A stretch of DNA of 64,000 nt from positions 1-64,000 of the forward strand of contig CAKSCV010000012.1 in NCBI GenBank assembly GCA_934444645.1, given 5' to 3'. Position numbers and translations under genes: made by a program. Under the pieces are notes generated by a model. It was not told where the DNA came from and did no database searches. It was given only the letters and a program-made list of their open reading frames with translations. The stretch's first letter is position 1, and every line of letters begins with the position of its first letter. This DNA comes from an uncultured Eubacteriales bacterium. Its GTDB lineage: Bacteria; Bacillota; Clostridia; Oscillospirales; CAG-382. Below, in pieces: positions 54,828-63,935 of this stretch.

Positions 54828-55186
54828 AATATATTTTAGGGTTATTGACAACGTTTTTTGTGCCGACTGTCATTATCCTTGGCTCGGGTCTGCTTCTGAT
54901 AGAAGGAATATTTTATGGATCGCGTATTCCTTCAAAAGAAGTTAAACAGAAAGCTACTGCGGTTGCCAATGAATATGTTAAAACTAATTTGAATGAAAAG
55001 GTTGAGTTGGTAGATGTCTGGATAGGATTTGAACCTTATATTTATAAGGTTCGATATAAAACGATCGAAGAGCCTGTGTTTGAGTTTACGGTGTATATGT
55101 CACCGGAATATGATAAGCTTTCCGATGATTATGAAAAAGAATATAGATTAGCTCTCGAAAAACAACAGGCGGCAGCTGAATCATAA
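54824..55186 (+). CDS. Membrane-anchored protein, unknown
   Basis: 120 residues: N-terminal membrane span (LLTTFFVPTVIILGSGLLLI) and an extracellular alpha/beta part (KATAVANEYVKTNLNEKVELVDVWIG, in parts). Translationally coupled to the preceding gene. Last gene of the run; a terminator follows. Confidence 0.7.
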   Translation: MKYILGLLTTFFVPTVIILGSGLLLIEGIFYGSRIPSKEVKQKATAVANEYVKTNLNEKVELVDVWIGFEPYIYKVRYKTIEEPVFEFTVYMSPEYDKLSDDYEKEYRLALEKQQAAAES

Positions 55187-55211
55187 GGAAGAGCAGGGTT
55201 CATCTTAAAAC

Positions 55212-55265
55212 AAGCAAGCCGAAATACATCCCTAAAAGGGGATCTGTTCGGCTTGCTTTCATTTT
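55212..55265. terminator. Bidirectional terminator between the gene run and agrC
   Basis: AAGCAAGCCGAA (55212-55223) pairs with TTCGGCTTGCTT (55247-55258). T-rich tracts follow on both strands, so it can end both convergent transcripts. Confidence 0.8.
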
Positions 55266-55266
55266 G

Positions 55267-56568
55267 TTATTTGCACGTGGCTAACAGGATATTGCAGCAA
55301 AACTCATTGTTTTCTTCGTAAAACTGCAGCATTCCGTCATATTTTTTTACGATCGACCGCACGCTTTTCAGCCCGACACCGTGAAGCTCCGAATTCGCTT
55401 TCGTCGTTTTTAAGGCATGATTGTTTTGCATGACAGACTGATCAATGCTGTTTCTGAAAGTGAAAGAGATATATTCGCCGGCTTTCCGAACTTCGAAATG
55501 AATTTGTTTTGCTTCACTCTTTTCCGCTGCCTCGGCGGCATTATCTAACAGGTTGCCAAGCATGGCTCCCATGTCGAAATCATCCATTTTCAGATTTTCC
55601 AAACTGTCCTCCTGAACCCAAACATGAAAAGAGATTCCTTTGCTGTCGCAAAAGGCAAGTTTAGCATTGACAACTGCATCGAATACAGCATAGCCGGTTT
55701 GAACCATATTACGCATACTCGGCAAATAGGATTCCGAAAGATTTTTTATGTAATCAGATGCTTCTGCCATGTCGCCGCGGTCAACATAGCTTTGAAGAAT
55801 TAACAATTGGTTTTTCAGGTCATGTTTTACCATGCGCATTTGATTCACAAAAACTTCCGAATTTGCCAAGCTTCGCTTATTATTTTCTGCTTGTTGTTCC
55901 AAAAGGCGAATCCTCATTTTGTTGGCGTATTCACGGCTGATAACCGCATAAAAGTAATATGTTAAACCGTTTGCCGCAACGATACAGAGCATTCCCGACA
56001 ACACGTAACTCATAACATCCGTGTGCACAAGGGCGATTTTCATAAGCCCTGTAATCGAAACAACGGAAATGAGCGGGATGACGATTAGCGCATACCACAG
56101 TTTTGTTTTGCTCAAACTCCGATAACGGTTTTTATAAATGACGGTGTATGCAATCACCAACACCACTTTGGAAATTATGACACTGACGACACGGGTCGAG
56201 TTAAATACTGTTATCATTTCAAGCGGCGAATAGTGAATAAGTGTGCAGATTGTGATGTTCGATACCACGGCAACCATTGTCACGACAATTTGCGTGATCA
56301 CACTCATCCACAGTTTTAACAGAATATCCCCCTGCAAGCACAGCAGCGCATATACAAAATATAAAACAATGGGGATATATGAGCCAACACTTTCAAACGC
56401 AGTGATATGATTGACAATACAAATCTCCGCAAAGCTCAACATCCAGCATACAAAAAAACAAGCAAAGGCTTTGATTCCGGTATATTTTGGCTCCAAATAG
56501 AGCGTTAAAAAGCCAACCATGACAAAGATCTCAAGAAGGTTGATACATAATTCAAATATTGCCTGCAT
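55267..56568 (-). CDS. agrC: AgrC-type sensor histidine kinase
   Basis: Receptor for the autoinducer peptide, about 433 residues. Six or so membrane helices fill residues 1-195. The kinase part has the HPK10-type phosphoacceptor region MRMVKHDLKNQLLIL, the N box MLGNLLDNAAEAAEKS and the GVGLKSVRSIVKKYDG G box. GAGGAG precedes ATG 56568, which lies 2 nt after the agrA stop. A fragment of a homologous gene is at 36397-36482. Confidence 0.93.
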   Translation of the reverse strand: MQAIFELCINLLEIFVMVGFLTLYLEPKYTGIKAFACFFVCWMLSFAEICIVNHITAFESVGSYIPIVLYFVYALLCLQGDILLKLWMSVITQIVVTMVAVVSNITICTLIHYSPLEMITVFNSTRVVSVIISKVVLVIAYTVIYKNRYRSLSKTKLWYALIVIPLISVVSITGLMKIALVHTDVMSYVLSGMLCIVAANGLTYYFYAVISREYANKMRIRLLEQQAENNKRSLANSEVFVNQMRMVKHDLKNQLLILQSYVDRGDMAEASDYIKNLSESYLPSMRNMVQTGYAVFDAVVNAKLAFCDSKGISFHVWVQEDSLENLKMDDFDMGAMLGNLLDNAAEAAEKSEAKQIHFEVRKAGEYISFTFRNSIDQSVMQNNHALKTTKANSELHGVGLKSVRSIVKKYDGMLQFYEENNEFCCNILLATCK

Positions 56569-56570
56569 GG

Positions 56571-57296
56571 TCAAAAGCTCCTCATATAGGTTTGAAACTG
56601 ATTTTTGACGGCATCTACCCGTTTTCTTCCGATAGCGATCTGCTGTCCGTCCAACAAGGTAATATCCCGGCTTGTTACCCGTGCAATATACCGGCAATTT
56701 ACCAAAATGCCATTTTGCACCCGAACAACAAAATACGGCTCCAACTGTTTTTCCGCGTCTGCCATTTTACCTCTTAAAGTGATACTGCTGCCGTTTTTAT
56801 ATCTCAGCACAATGTCATGTCCAGAAGATTCGACAAGTGTCAGATTTTGCAGGTCGATTTTCAAAACGCGTTTCTCACTTCTCAGCCTGCAAATACAGTG
56901 ACCGTTGCGGTTATCGTACTCGATCTGATCGAGCAGCCTTGAAAGGACAATTTCCAAATCTTCCAAATGGCTTTTTCGGACAAACCAAAACGGCTGATAA
57001 TGTAATGCCTGAAACACGTCTTCGTCATGGCTCGTAACAAAAGCAAAACGAGGGCGGCAAGCTTCATTCTGAAGTACGTTTGCGACCGAAAAGCCATCCA
57101 CCCCTGGCATATCAATGTCTAAAAAAACGATATCCGGCACTGTCCTTCTGCATTGTTCCAACAAATCATCTCCATTGTCAAAGCATTGAATTTGGCAATC
57201 GGATACGTTCTCTAAAACTCTCTTGATCTCTTGGCAGATTTTGTCAACAAAAGGCGCCTGATCGTCACAAACATAGATTTCTAAATAACGTTTCAT
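56571..57296 (-). CDS. agrA: AgrA-type LytTR response regulator
   Basis: 241 residues. Receiver domain (YVCDDQAPF, phosphoacceptor Asp in VFLDIDMPGVDG near residue 55, VTSHDEDVFQALHYQ) and C-terminal LytTR DNA-binding domain (ILKIDLQNLTLVESSGHDIVL, FVVRVQNGILVNCRYI). LytTR proteins bind pairs of 9-mers 12 nt apart, like those at 50264-50293. ATG 57296 is preferred because it starts the receiver domain. Confidence 0.95.
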   Translation of the reverse strand: MKRYLEIYVCDDQAPFVDKICQEIKRVLENVSDCQIQCFDNGDDLLEQCRRTVPDIVFLDIDMPGVDGFSVANVLQNEACRPRFAFVTSHDEDVFQALHYQPFWFVRKSHLEDLEIVLSRLLDQIEYDNRNGHCICRLRSEKRVLKIDLQNLTLVESSGHDIVLRYKNGSSITLRGKMADAEKQLEPYFVVRVQNGILVNCRYIARVTSRDITLLDGQQIAIGRKRVDAVKNQFQTYMRSF

Positions 57297-57327
57297 GGAA
57301 TACACCCGAAATTCTAAAGTATATTCT

Positions 57328-57356
57328 ATTATAGCATATTTCAAAAAGCAGTGCAA
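57328..57356 (-). promoter_or_regulatory. Promoter of agrAC
   Basis: On the minus strand TTGCAC (57351-57356), 17-nt spacer, TATAAT (57328-57333). It overlaps the end of a 50-codon frame. Confidence 0.85.
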
Positions 57357-57493
57357 TAAAAGATTTTGAATTTTGGCATTTCTTGGGGATAAATGCGGAA
57401 TGTGATAGTATTCTTCAATATATTCAAAAAACAGACAATTGCAGTTTCCTTTAATACACGCAGAGGGGCATTGGTATAATTGTTTTTAGCCAC
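57341..57493 (-). CDS. Possible 50-residue small protein
   Basis: A GTG-started frame of 50 codons (begins MAKNNYTNAPLRVLKETA) with a perfect AGGAGG 6-7 nt upstream and a promoter further up. The C-terminal half contains the agrAC promoter, so it could be the remains of a longer gene. No homology recognised. Confidence 0.45.
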   Translation of the reverse strand: MAKNNYTNAPLRVLKETAIVCFLNILKNTITFRIYPQEMPKFKIFYCTAF

Positions 57494-57523
57494 GTGTTTT
57501 CCTCCTGTTTTTGTGTTTGTTTT

Positions 57524-57553
57524 ATTATAGCATATTTTGCATTTTTCTGTCTG
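57524..57553 (-). promoter_or_regulatory. Candidate promoter of the 50-residue frame
   Basis: CAGACA (57548-57553), 18-nt spacer, TATAAT (57524-57529) on the minus strand. Confidence 0.55.
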
Positions 57554-57625
57554 CTTTTTTAGTATAGCACCAATAAGTACATCGTTATGATGAATTTCCG
57601 TTTTGCAATGCTGCCAAAACTTTAC

Positions 57626-57655
57626 AGTATATCAACCGAAGCGGTGCAAATACTA
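57626..57655 (+). promoter_or_regulatory. Candidate sigma-G type promoter of the spore protein gene
   Basis: AGTATA (57626-57631), 17-nt spacer, AATACTA (57649-57655) resembles the forespore sigma-G pattern (TGAATA, CATACTA). The match is partial. Confidence 0.35.
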
Positions 57656-57741
57656 TGAGCGTAAAGCCGCAAAACAAACGTTTTTCGCGCGCTTTCAATC
57701 ACAAACCGATTACCGGTTAAAAATTCAAGGAGATATTTATC

Positions 57742-57939
57742 ATGAATAACAAGAAGTTAGTTCCCGAAGCAAAAGAAGCTATGGATAAGTTTAAGATGGA
57801 AGCGGCCAGCGAAGTCGGTGTAACCCTCAAGCAGGGCTACAACGGAGACCTCACCGCAAAGCAGGCCGGTTCTGTCGGCGGTCAGATGGTCAAGAAGATG
57901 ATCATGAACGCTGAAAACGCAATGAAGACCAACGGCTAA
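57742..57939 (+). CDS. Alpha/beta-type small acid-soluble spore protein
   Basis: A 65-residue DNA-coating spore protein. The two family signatures are present: MDKFKMEAASEVGV (germination-protease site region) and GDLTAKQAGSVGGQMVKKMI. It shows that the organism forms endospores. AAGGAG lies upstream of ATG 57742. Confidence 0.95.
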   Translation: MNNKKLVPEAKEAMDKFKMEAASEVGVTLKQGYNGDLTAKQAGSVGGQMVKKMIMNAENAMKTNG

Positions 57940-58002
57940 CCATCCGTTCGTTTGACCGCTTCGTTTTGTCTTTATCCGGCGAAATATCGCCGGAAACCAA
58001 CA

Positions 58003-58036
58003 AAAGCCGACGCAAGTAAATGCGCCGGCTTTTTTG
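58003..58036 (+). terminator. Terminator of the spore protein gene
   Basis: AAAGCCGACGCA pairs with TGCGCCGGCTTT (one mismatch or wobble) and is followed by TTTTTT. A smaller stem (TCCGGCGA...TCGCCGGA, 57976-57995) precedes it. Confidence 0.85.
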
Positions 58037-58113
58037 TGACCTTGAATTTACAATGTAAGTGCAACCCACAAAAAATGGACACAATAAAGAAAAATCCAGT
58101 ATAGTGGGTTTGA

Positions 58114-58296
58114 CGAGAACTCAAAGAAACAGCACAAATTCCGGGAAGAAGCCCTTTCGCGATCAGCAGAGAATTGAAAAGAAACAGTGTTAACGGTGAG
58201 TATTTTGTGTCATTGCAGAAGAAAAACACCGCGAAAGACACCAAAACTGCAAAAGCTTTGTATCATATACGAAACGGTATGTCCTGCGGCTTCTGA
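58114..58296 (+). pseudogene. IS30-family transposase remnant
   Basis: A frame of about 60 codons without a start encodes IPGRSPFAISRELKRNSVNGEY, the N-terminal helix-turn-helix signature of IS30-family transposases (GRSPSTISRELKRN type). It then degenerates and stops. The catalytic DDE part is missing. Confidence 0.75.
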
Positions 58297-58300
58297 AAAG

Positions 58301-59512
58301 CTATTTTTTCTCCGCATCGGCAGAGCTTTCCGCTGTCTCTGCCGGAGCTTGCATCGCCGTCTGCGTCAGCTGCTCCGGCGCGGTCTTTTCCTCACGGCTC
58401 TTGACGTCGCTCTTGACAAGCTTATACACCGCCGCGCAAAGCGGAACGCCGATGAGCATTCCGGGAATACCGCCGACTGCGCCGCCGATGGTCACTGCCG
58501 TCAGTACCCAAATACCCGGAAGACCGATGGACGCGCCCACCACACGCGGATAAATGAGGTTGCCCTCCAATTGCTGCAAAACCACGATAAACACGATAAA
58601 CAATGCCGCGCCGATAAGCGAATCCGCCGTAAACACCATAAACGCACCGACCGCCGCACCGATATAGGCGCCGGCAATCGGAATGAGTGCCGTAAAGCCG
58701 ACAAGCGTTCCGATCATGGTGGCATACGGAAAACGGAAAATCGTCATGCCGACGATGCACAAGACGCCAAGGATCACCGCTTCGGTGCACTGTCCCACGA
58801 TAAACCGATGGAAGCAATCGTCAAGCACCGAGACAATACGCTTCAGTCCGTCGCGCAGCTTCTGCGGCTTAAGATATGCATTCACCACACGGTTTAAGCC
58901 ACTCGTCAGCGTTTCCTTGCCGCTTAGCAGATAAACGGCAAACACAAGGCTTGCAAATACGGAAAACACGGTTGAGAACACCGCCGACACAAATGTCATG
59001 AGCGACCCCATCACGCCGCCAAGTCCGTTGACCACAAAATCGACGGCTTTTTCCACCATATCCTTCCAATCGGCGTTTTGTCCGAACTGTTCCTGCAGTT
59101 TTTCCTGCAAAATACCGGTTACTCCATATTCACTCTCAATGCTGTCATACCACTTGGCAAATACCGGCGGCAGTTCATCGACCAGCACTTTAACGCAGGA
59201 TACAAGCTCCGGCACAATGAGTGTTATCACCAAAAAAACAAGTGCGGCAAGCAGTGCAAACGCCATGGTCATGCTGACCGGACGCTTGATTTTTGCCACA
59301 AGCTTCTTTTGGCATTTTCCGAACAGCTTTTTTTCCAAAAAGCTCATCGGAATGTTGACCGCATAGGCCACCACAAAGCCGCCGATGAGCGGCATAACGG
59401 CATAGGCAAGCGCACCGAGTGCCGCTTCGGCGATCTTCCAATACCGAGTCACCAAAAACAGAATAAACGCGGTCACGCCGAGAAAAATAAAGGTTTTGCG
59501 ATTGTCTTTCAT
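58301..59512 (-). CDS. AI-2E family transporter
   Basis: 403 residues, about eight membrane helices. Family signs are the paired N-terminal spans (LGALAYAVMPLIGGFVVAYAVN), the large central loop and FPYATMIGTLVGFTALIPIAGAYIGAAVGA. Members export small molecules or exchange ions; one exports autoinducer 2. ATG 59512 has GGAGGG upstream. Ala/Glu-rich tail. Confidence 0.9.
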   Translation of the reverse strand: MKDNRKTFIFLGVTAFILFLVTRYWKIAEAALGALAYAVMPLIGGFVVAYAVNIPMSFLEKKLFGKCQKKLVAKIKRPVSMTMAFALLAALVFLVITLIVPELVSCVKVLVDELPPVFAKWYDSIESEYGVTGILQEKLQEQFGQNADWKDMVEKAVDFVVNGLGGVMGSLMTFVSAVFSTVFSVFASLVFAVYLLSGKETLTSGLNRVVNAYLKPQKLRDGLKRIVSVLDDCFHRFIVGQCTEAVILGVLCIVGMTIFRFPYATMIGTLVGFTALIPIAGAYIGAAVGAFMVFTADSLIGAALFIVFIVVLQQLEGNLIYPRVVGASIGLPGIWVLTAVTIGGAVGGIPGMLIGVPLCAAVYKLVKSDVKSREEKTAPEQLTQTAMQAPAETAESSADAEKK

Positions 59513-59541
59513 ACGGCAAGTCCCTCCTTGAAATGCGTCAT

Positions 59542-60372
59542 TCAAATGTCCGTTTCGCCTGCATGTGCCGCTTCGCCGTCCATCTCGCCGACGGTATCCG
59601 CGCGTTCTGCCGTTCCGAAACGGGAGGCGATATTGATGTTTGCCTTGCGCGCCTGCACGTGCTGCAGCCGACGCGGCACGCGATACCGTTTGCCGTCCTT
59701 TTCGAAAACGGCACCGGTTTGCTTAAAATAAAACGCGGTATCCGCCGCAAGGCACTGCGAACGGATGTGTAATACCCAATCGTACCGGCACACGCGTGCC
59801 TGTTCGCCGCTTTCGCCGCCGGCCACGACCTTGACAATGCCGGAAAGCCTGCCGCGAAAATCGATGTCGGAAAGCAACGGCTCGCAGATAATGTATTTAT
59901 GCTTGATCGGCAAGGTTAAAAAGAATGGCAGCCGCTCATCGCACGCTTTTTGATTCTCCATGGTACAGCATATCGAAACATTGTCATAGCCGTTGCCCCA
60001 ATCGTCGGGCAGACAGTCATAAAACCGAACAATGCGCTTGGTGATGATGGTGAACGACACGTCCGTGCGCTGACGGATAATCGCCCACACCTCGTCACGC
60101 CACACAGAAACAAGCGGATGATCCATAAAAAAATCGCCGGTCATACAGACATAGACCGTAGAACCGGCGGGGATTTTATACGAACCTTGTCGGTCGACGG
60201 CAAGCGGCAGGGCAAACGCTTTGTTTTTGGTCACAAGCGACGCATCTCTGCCGACGCGCTCATCGCGCCGGTAAACATAGCAGTTCCGGCAGCCGTCCGA
60301 ATACTTTTTGCAGCCGTGCCACGGATTCCATATAAATTCCGCGGCACAGGCTTGTTTTCCCGGATCGTTCAT
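59542..60372 (-). CDS. DUF5131 (phage Gp37/Gp68-like) protein
   Basis: 276 residues. IWNPWHGCKKYSDGCRNCY near the N terminus has the CxxxxxxCxxC-type cluster of the DUF5131 family, likely an iron-sulfur, radical-SAM-like protein first named from phages. VAGGESGEQARVC and the C-terminal FYFKQTG are also typical. Its ATG overlaps the stop of the large surface protein (TGATG). Function unknown. Confidence 0.85.
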   Translation of the reverse strand: MNDPGKQACAAEFIWNPWHGCKKYSDGCRNCYVYRRDERVGRDASLVTKNKAFALPLAVDRQGSYKIPAGSTVYVCMTGDFFMDHPLVSVWRDEVWAIIRQRTDVSFTIITKRIVRFYDCLPDDWGNGYDNVSICCTMENQKACDERLPFFLTLPIKHKYIICEPLLSDIDFRGRLSGIVKVVAGGESGEQARVCRYDWVLHIRSQCLAADTAFYFKQTGAVFEKDGKRYRVPRRLQHVQARKANINIASRFGTAERADTVGEMDGEAAHAGETDI

Positions 60373-63300
60373 GCGTTAGGGGACGCTTCATCCGTGACGG
60401 CGTTCATGATCTCATCGTATGCCCAGAAATCGCCCGGCAGATCCCGGAAACGCTGCGGAAGACCGCTTGCTTTGGCAAGGCCGGTCACACGGTTGATGAT
60501 GGTCACGGCTTCGGCACGGCTTACCGCCTTATCCGGGCGGAAATCGCCTTCGGGATAGCCGAGAATATAGCCCTTGGCCACAAATTTGCGGATAAAGCTT
60601 TCCGCCCAATGTCCGGAAATATCCGAAAGAGTTACGTTCGTTTCGCCCTCGACGGCTGTTTTGTCCAGTCCCAATAACACGGACAGAAGCTTAACCATCT
60701 CTGCACGGGTGATCTCACGCGAGCCGCCGAACGTGCCGTCCTCATAGCCGTTGATAACGCCTGCCGCCGCAAACAGCTCTACGGCTTGCTTGTGGTTTTC
60801 GGAAACATCGGCAAAACGGTTGCCGGCGGTTGTGCCTGTAATATCAAACAGCTTGTCAAGCATATCCACCACTTCATAGCGGCTTGCCGGGTCGTTCGGA
60901 CGGATATACGACGAAGTCGGAATCAGATATTTGATTTGCGCCGCATTTGCCTTCATGGCAATGACGGCGTTCGGATCCGGGTCTTTAACGGGTGTCGGCT
61001 CGGGATCCTTATCCGGCGTCGGTTCGGGATCTTTTGTTTCTTCGGTCGGGAAACGGAAGTTAAAGGCAGAAATTTCGCTGTTGGTCATGCCGTTTCGGAT
61101 GGCAACGGCGCGGATCTGTGTGCCGTTCTGCGTAATTTCGATGGGAGCTTCGTAGCGAAGCGAGGCACCGGTCGGCGTTGTGCCGTCGAGCGTGTAATAG
61201 ATGACTGCGCCGACTGTGCTGCAGCGAAGCGTCACCTTAGTGCCCGGCTTGATCTCGCCGCTCGGCGTATCGCAGAAGACCGGCTTGACCTGTTCGAGTT
61301 TGGTGACGCCGCCTCCGGTGCTGCCGCCTCCGGTGCTGCCGCCGCCTCCTCCGCCACCGCCTCCGCCTCCGCTCGGCGTTTTTTTGGCGAATTTTGCGAC
61401 TAGTGTCACGTCCTCCGTGACCGTGAAGGTGTACTGCAAACCGGTATAGACCAATCGGTTTCCGACATACCAGCCGGACAGCGTATAATTGGAATTCGGC
61501 GTTGCGACAAGCGTCACCGATTCGCCGTATTCATATGCACCGCCCTCAGAAACCGTTCCGCTGCCGGAGACTTCTGTCTTGACCGTATAGGTGCTTGTTT
61601 CACCGACGGTCGTTTCGGTCTTCCATTCGAAATTGTCAATCAAAATCGATGAACCGTTTTCGGTTTGTGCTTCCAAAACCGCCGTGATCGGGTATTTCCC
61701 GAAAGCGGCATCTTCTGCGACCGTAAAGGTACAGACAAGAAGCTCAGACAAAGACGATGCCTGCAGGGGCGTTTCGAATTTCCAAGAGGACACCGCTTTG
61801 CCGGCCGTCTGCGTATCCGTTCCGAGGAAGCTGTCTTCATAAGCCGTACAGGCGGCGTTTTTCAAGGTGAACACAGCCGGGTCATAGGTGACCGTCATAC
61901 GCATTTCGCTGAAATGGCAGGCATTGCCGAGCGTATAGGTGAGTGCAAATTCGGACTGCCGCTTGAGACGAATGCCGGACGTGCCCGAAAAGCTCGGGAC
62001 AACCACGTTCACCGTCATATCCGCCTTGGGTCTGCCGCTTGTGGTCACATAAATGGTGGCCGAGCCTTCGGAAAGTGCCAAGAGCGTGCCGCTTTCGGCA
62101 TCCACACGGGCAACCTTGGGATTGTCGCTGGTAAAGGTTAATGTGTCGCCGTGGTCGGCAGGCACAACCTTGCAGGCAAGCGTCGTTTTTTCACCGGACA
62201 CCAGCGTTAACTTGGATTGTTCAAAGGAAATCGATGTAATCGGCCGATAGACCGTTAATTCATACGACGCGGTGATGGAGCCGTCGGTGTTTGAAGCCGT
62301 AATAACAGCCGTGCCGACGCCCAAAGCCTTGACCGTGCCGGAAGCGTCCACCGTGGCGACTTCTTCGTTATCGCTGGTATAAAGCACTTTTTCGGAGGGT
62401 CTTGCCGGTGTGCAGGTGGCCGTGAAGGCTTGGCTGTCGCCGAGCGGAAGGACTTGGGTGGGATTTTTGAAGGTGATGTTTTGGATCACGGCATAAGAGC
62501 CGTTATAGGTTTTGAACTGTGTGATGGCTCTTGTCAGAGCGGTGTCCTGTGCGGACAGGCGGTCATCCGACTGCGGTTCGGTCTTGTGCTTGATGAGCAG
62601 TGCTTCCGCCTCGTTAAAAGCCGCACGGAACTTGTCCGCCGTGGCTTGTGTACACCACATTTTTCCCTGCGGAACGTTCACCGAGCTGTCAGCGATCAGA
62701 ATGTCGCCGTTATCCAATTTATCGATATCGGCTTTTGCCTTCAAATAGGTGGCAAACAGCTTTTCGGCCGTACCCGTATACGCCGAGCCGCCCTTTACCG
62801 TGATGTCAAACGATTTCGAAAAGGGCTGCTTGCGGTCAGATTTCGGGTCGGTATAGGAGCTTGTAACGGTCAAGGTATACTGCAGATCCTCAGAAAGCCC
62901 CGGAACATCCGGCGGAGAAAAATCCATGACGGACGCATTCCCGACCAATTGCTGCGGCTTGCCGACAATGCCGCCGTAGAGCTGCACATAGCTATACGTA
63001 TACGAATCCTCGATAACATCGCCGTATTGATCGAACGTTTTTGCTTGGATACGCAAGCTTTCCGGATCGAAGACCGTGGTATCCGTATCGGTTTTGGCAA
63101 CAATGTAATACGAGCTGTAGGCAGTTCCGTCCACCGTGACCTCCATGGAGGTCGGAACCGACGAAGCGTGCTTGACCTTGATATCGGCCGTGCGGACAAT
63201 GTCGCCGCAGGCGATCGAGAAGGTGTAAACACCTTCCTCAAGCGACGGGCTAAGCGCAATGGCATTGCCGGAAGCGAGAATTTCGATGGCATCGCCCTCA

Positions 63301-63848
63301 TATCCGACAATCGTGCGTTTTGCAAAGGAAGGCAGCTTTGCCGCAAAGCCGAACGAATCGACCGCCTTTACCGAATAGCGCACGTAGGTCGGTTCGCCGC
63401 CCTTTAAGGTATATTCTTCGGCATCGAACGCGAGCGAAAAATCAGCCAAATCCTTGGCGTCTCCGGCCTTGGCGTAAAACAGGGAAAGCGGCTTTTTGCC
63501 TGCGGCGGAGGAAAGGAACACCGTGCCGTCCTTGTAGCTCATCGGCACAAAGGAAAGCGGGACTTTACCGTTTTCGTCGGCACGCACATGATTATAGTAC
63601 AACACATTGCCGTCCGCAGCGGAAAGCACGGGCGTATCTTTGTCGGTATACGTTCCGGCAAGCATGAACACAAGATAGGAGGCGTGCGGTTCGCCCTCCG
63701 CATAGGTGTAGTTATAGGCACCGGTAACGCTGTCCGGGAACAGCTCCGGCAAGGGAGACTCATCCGCCGCGGCACAGCCCGCAGCAAAAACGCCGATGAG
63801 AAGTACCGCAAGCAAAACAAGACGAAACGGCTTATGTATGGCTTTCAT
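60369..63848 (-). CDS. Large multidomain SLH surface protein (Big2, cohesin-like, CHB_HEX_C)
   Basis: About 1159 residues. Signal peptide ending near FAAGC (a possible but atypical lipobox). Domains in order: N-terminal unknown region, two Big2 Ig-like domains (SDNEEVATVDASGTVKALGVGTAVIT; TSDNPKVARVDAESG), a cohesin-like segment, an InlB-B-repeat-like segment (GGAYEYGESVTLVATPNSNYTLSGWYV, in parts), a Gly-rich linker, a CHB_HEX_C domain (VGAVIYYTLDGTTPTGASLRYE), a DPEPTPDK linker, and three SLH repeats that bind cell-wall polymers. ATG 63848 has GGAGG upstream. Confidence 0.92.
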   Translation of the reverse strand: MKAIHKPFRLVLLAVLLIGVFAAGCAAADESPLPELFPDSVTGAYNYTYAEGEPHASYLVFMLAGTYTDKDTPVLSAADGNVLYYNHVRADENGKVPLSFVPMSYKDGTVFLSSAAGKKPLSLFYAKAGDAKDLADFSLAFDAEEYTLKGGEPTYVRYSVKAVDSFGFAAKLPSFAKRTIVGYEGDAIEILASGNAIALSPSLEEGVYTFSIACGDIVRTADIKVKHASSVPTSMEVTVDGTAYSSYYIVAKTDTDTTVFDPESLRIQAKTFDQYGDVIEDSYTYSYVQLYGGIVGKPQQLVGNASVMDFSPPDVPGLSEDLQYTLTVTSSYTDPKSDRKQPFSKSFDITVKGGSAYTGTAEKLFATYLKAKADIDKLDNGDILIADSSVNVPQGKMWCTQATADKFRAAFNEAEALLIKHKTEPQSDDRLSAQDTALTRAITQFKTYNGSYAVIQNITFKNPTQVLPLGDSQAFTATCTPARPSEKVLYTSDNEEVATVDASGTVKALGVGTAVITASNTDGSITASYELTVYRPITSISFEQSKLTLVSGEKTTLACKVVPADHGDTLTFTSDNPKVARVDAESGTLLALSEGSATIYVTTSGRPKADMTVNVVVPSFSGTSGIRLKRQSEFALTYTLGNACHFSEMRMTVTYDPAVFTLKNAACTAYEDSFLGTDTQTAGKAVSSWKFETPLQASSLSELLVCTFTVAEDAAFGKYPITAVLEAQTENGSSILIDNFEWKTETTVGETSTYTVKTEVSGSGTVSEGGAYEYGESVTLVATPNSNYTLSGWYVGNRLVYTGLQYTFTVTEDVTLVAKFAKKTPSGGGGGGGGGGGSTGGGSTGGGVTKLEQVKPVFCDTPSGEIKPGTKVTLRCSTVGAVIYYTLDGTTPTGASLRYEAPIEITQNGTQIRAVAIRNGMTNSEISAFNFRFPTEETKDPEPTPDKDPEPTPVKDPDPNAVIAMKANAAQIKYLIPTSSYIRPNDPASRYEVVDMLDKLFDITGTTAGNRFADVSENHKQAVELFAAAGVINGYEDGTFGGSREITRAEMVKLLSVLLGLDKTAVEGETNVTLSDISGHWAESFIRKFVAKGYILGYPEGDFRPDKAVSRAEAVTIINRVTGLAKASGLPQRFRDLPGDFWAYDEIMNAVTDEASPNA

Positions 63849-63906
63849 AGCACGAGTAACCTCCGATAAGGAAAAATCAGAATTCTGTCGATAATATAAC
63901 AGTTTC

Positions 63907-63935
63907 AGTATACCACAAAGTGTTTGTTCTGTCAA
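63907..63935 (-). promoter_or_regulatory. Sigma-A promoter of the SLH surface protein
   Basis: On the minus strand TTGACA (63930-63935), 17-nt spacer, TATACT (63907-63912). Confidence 0.9.
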
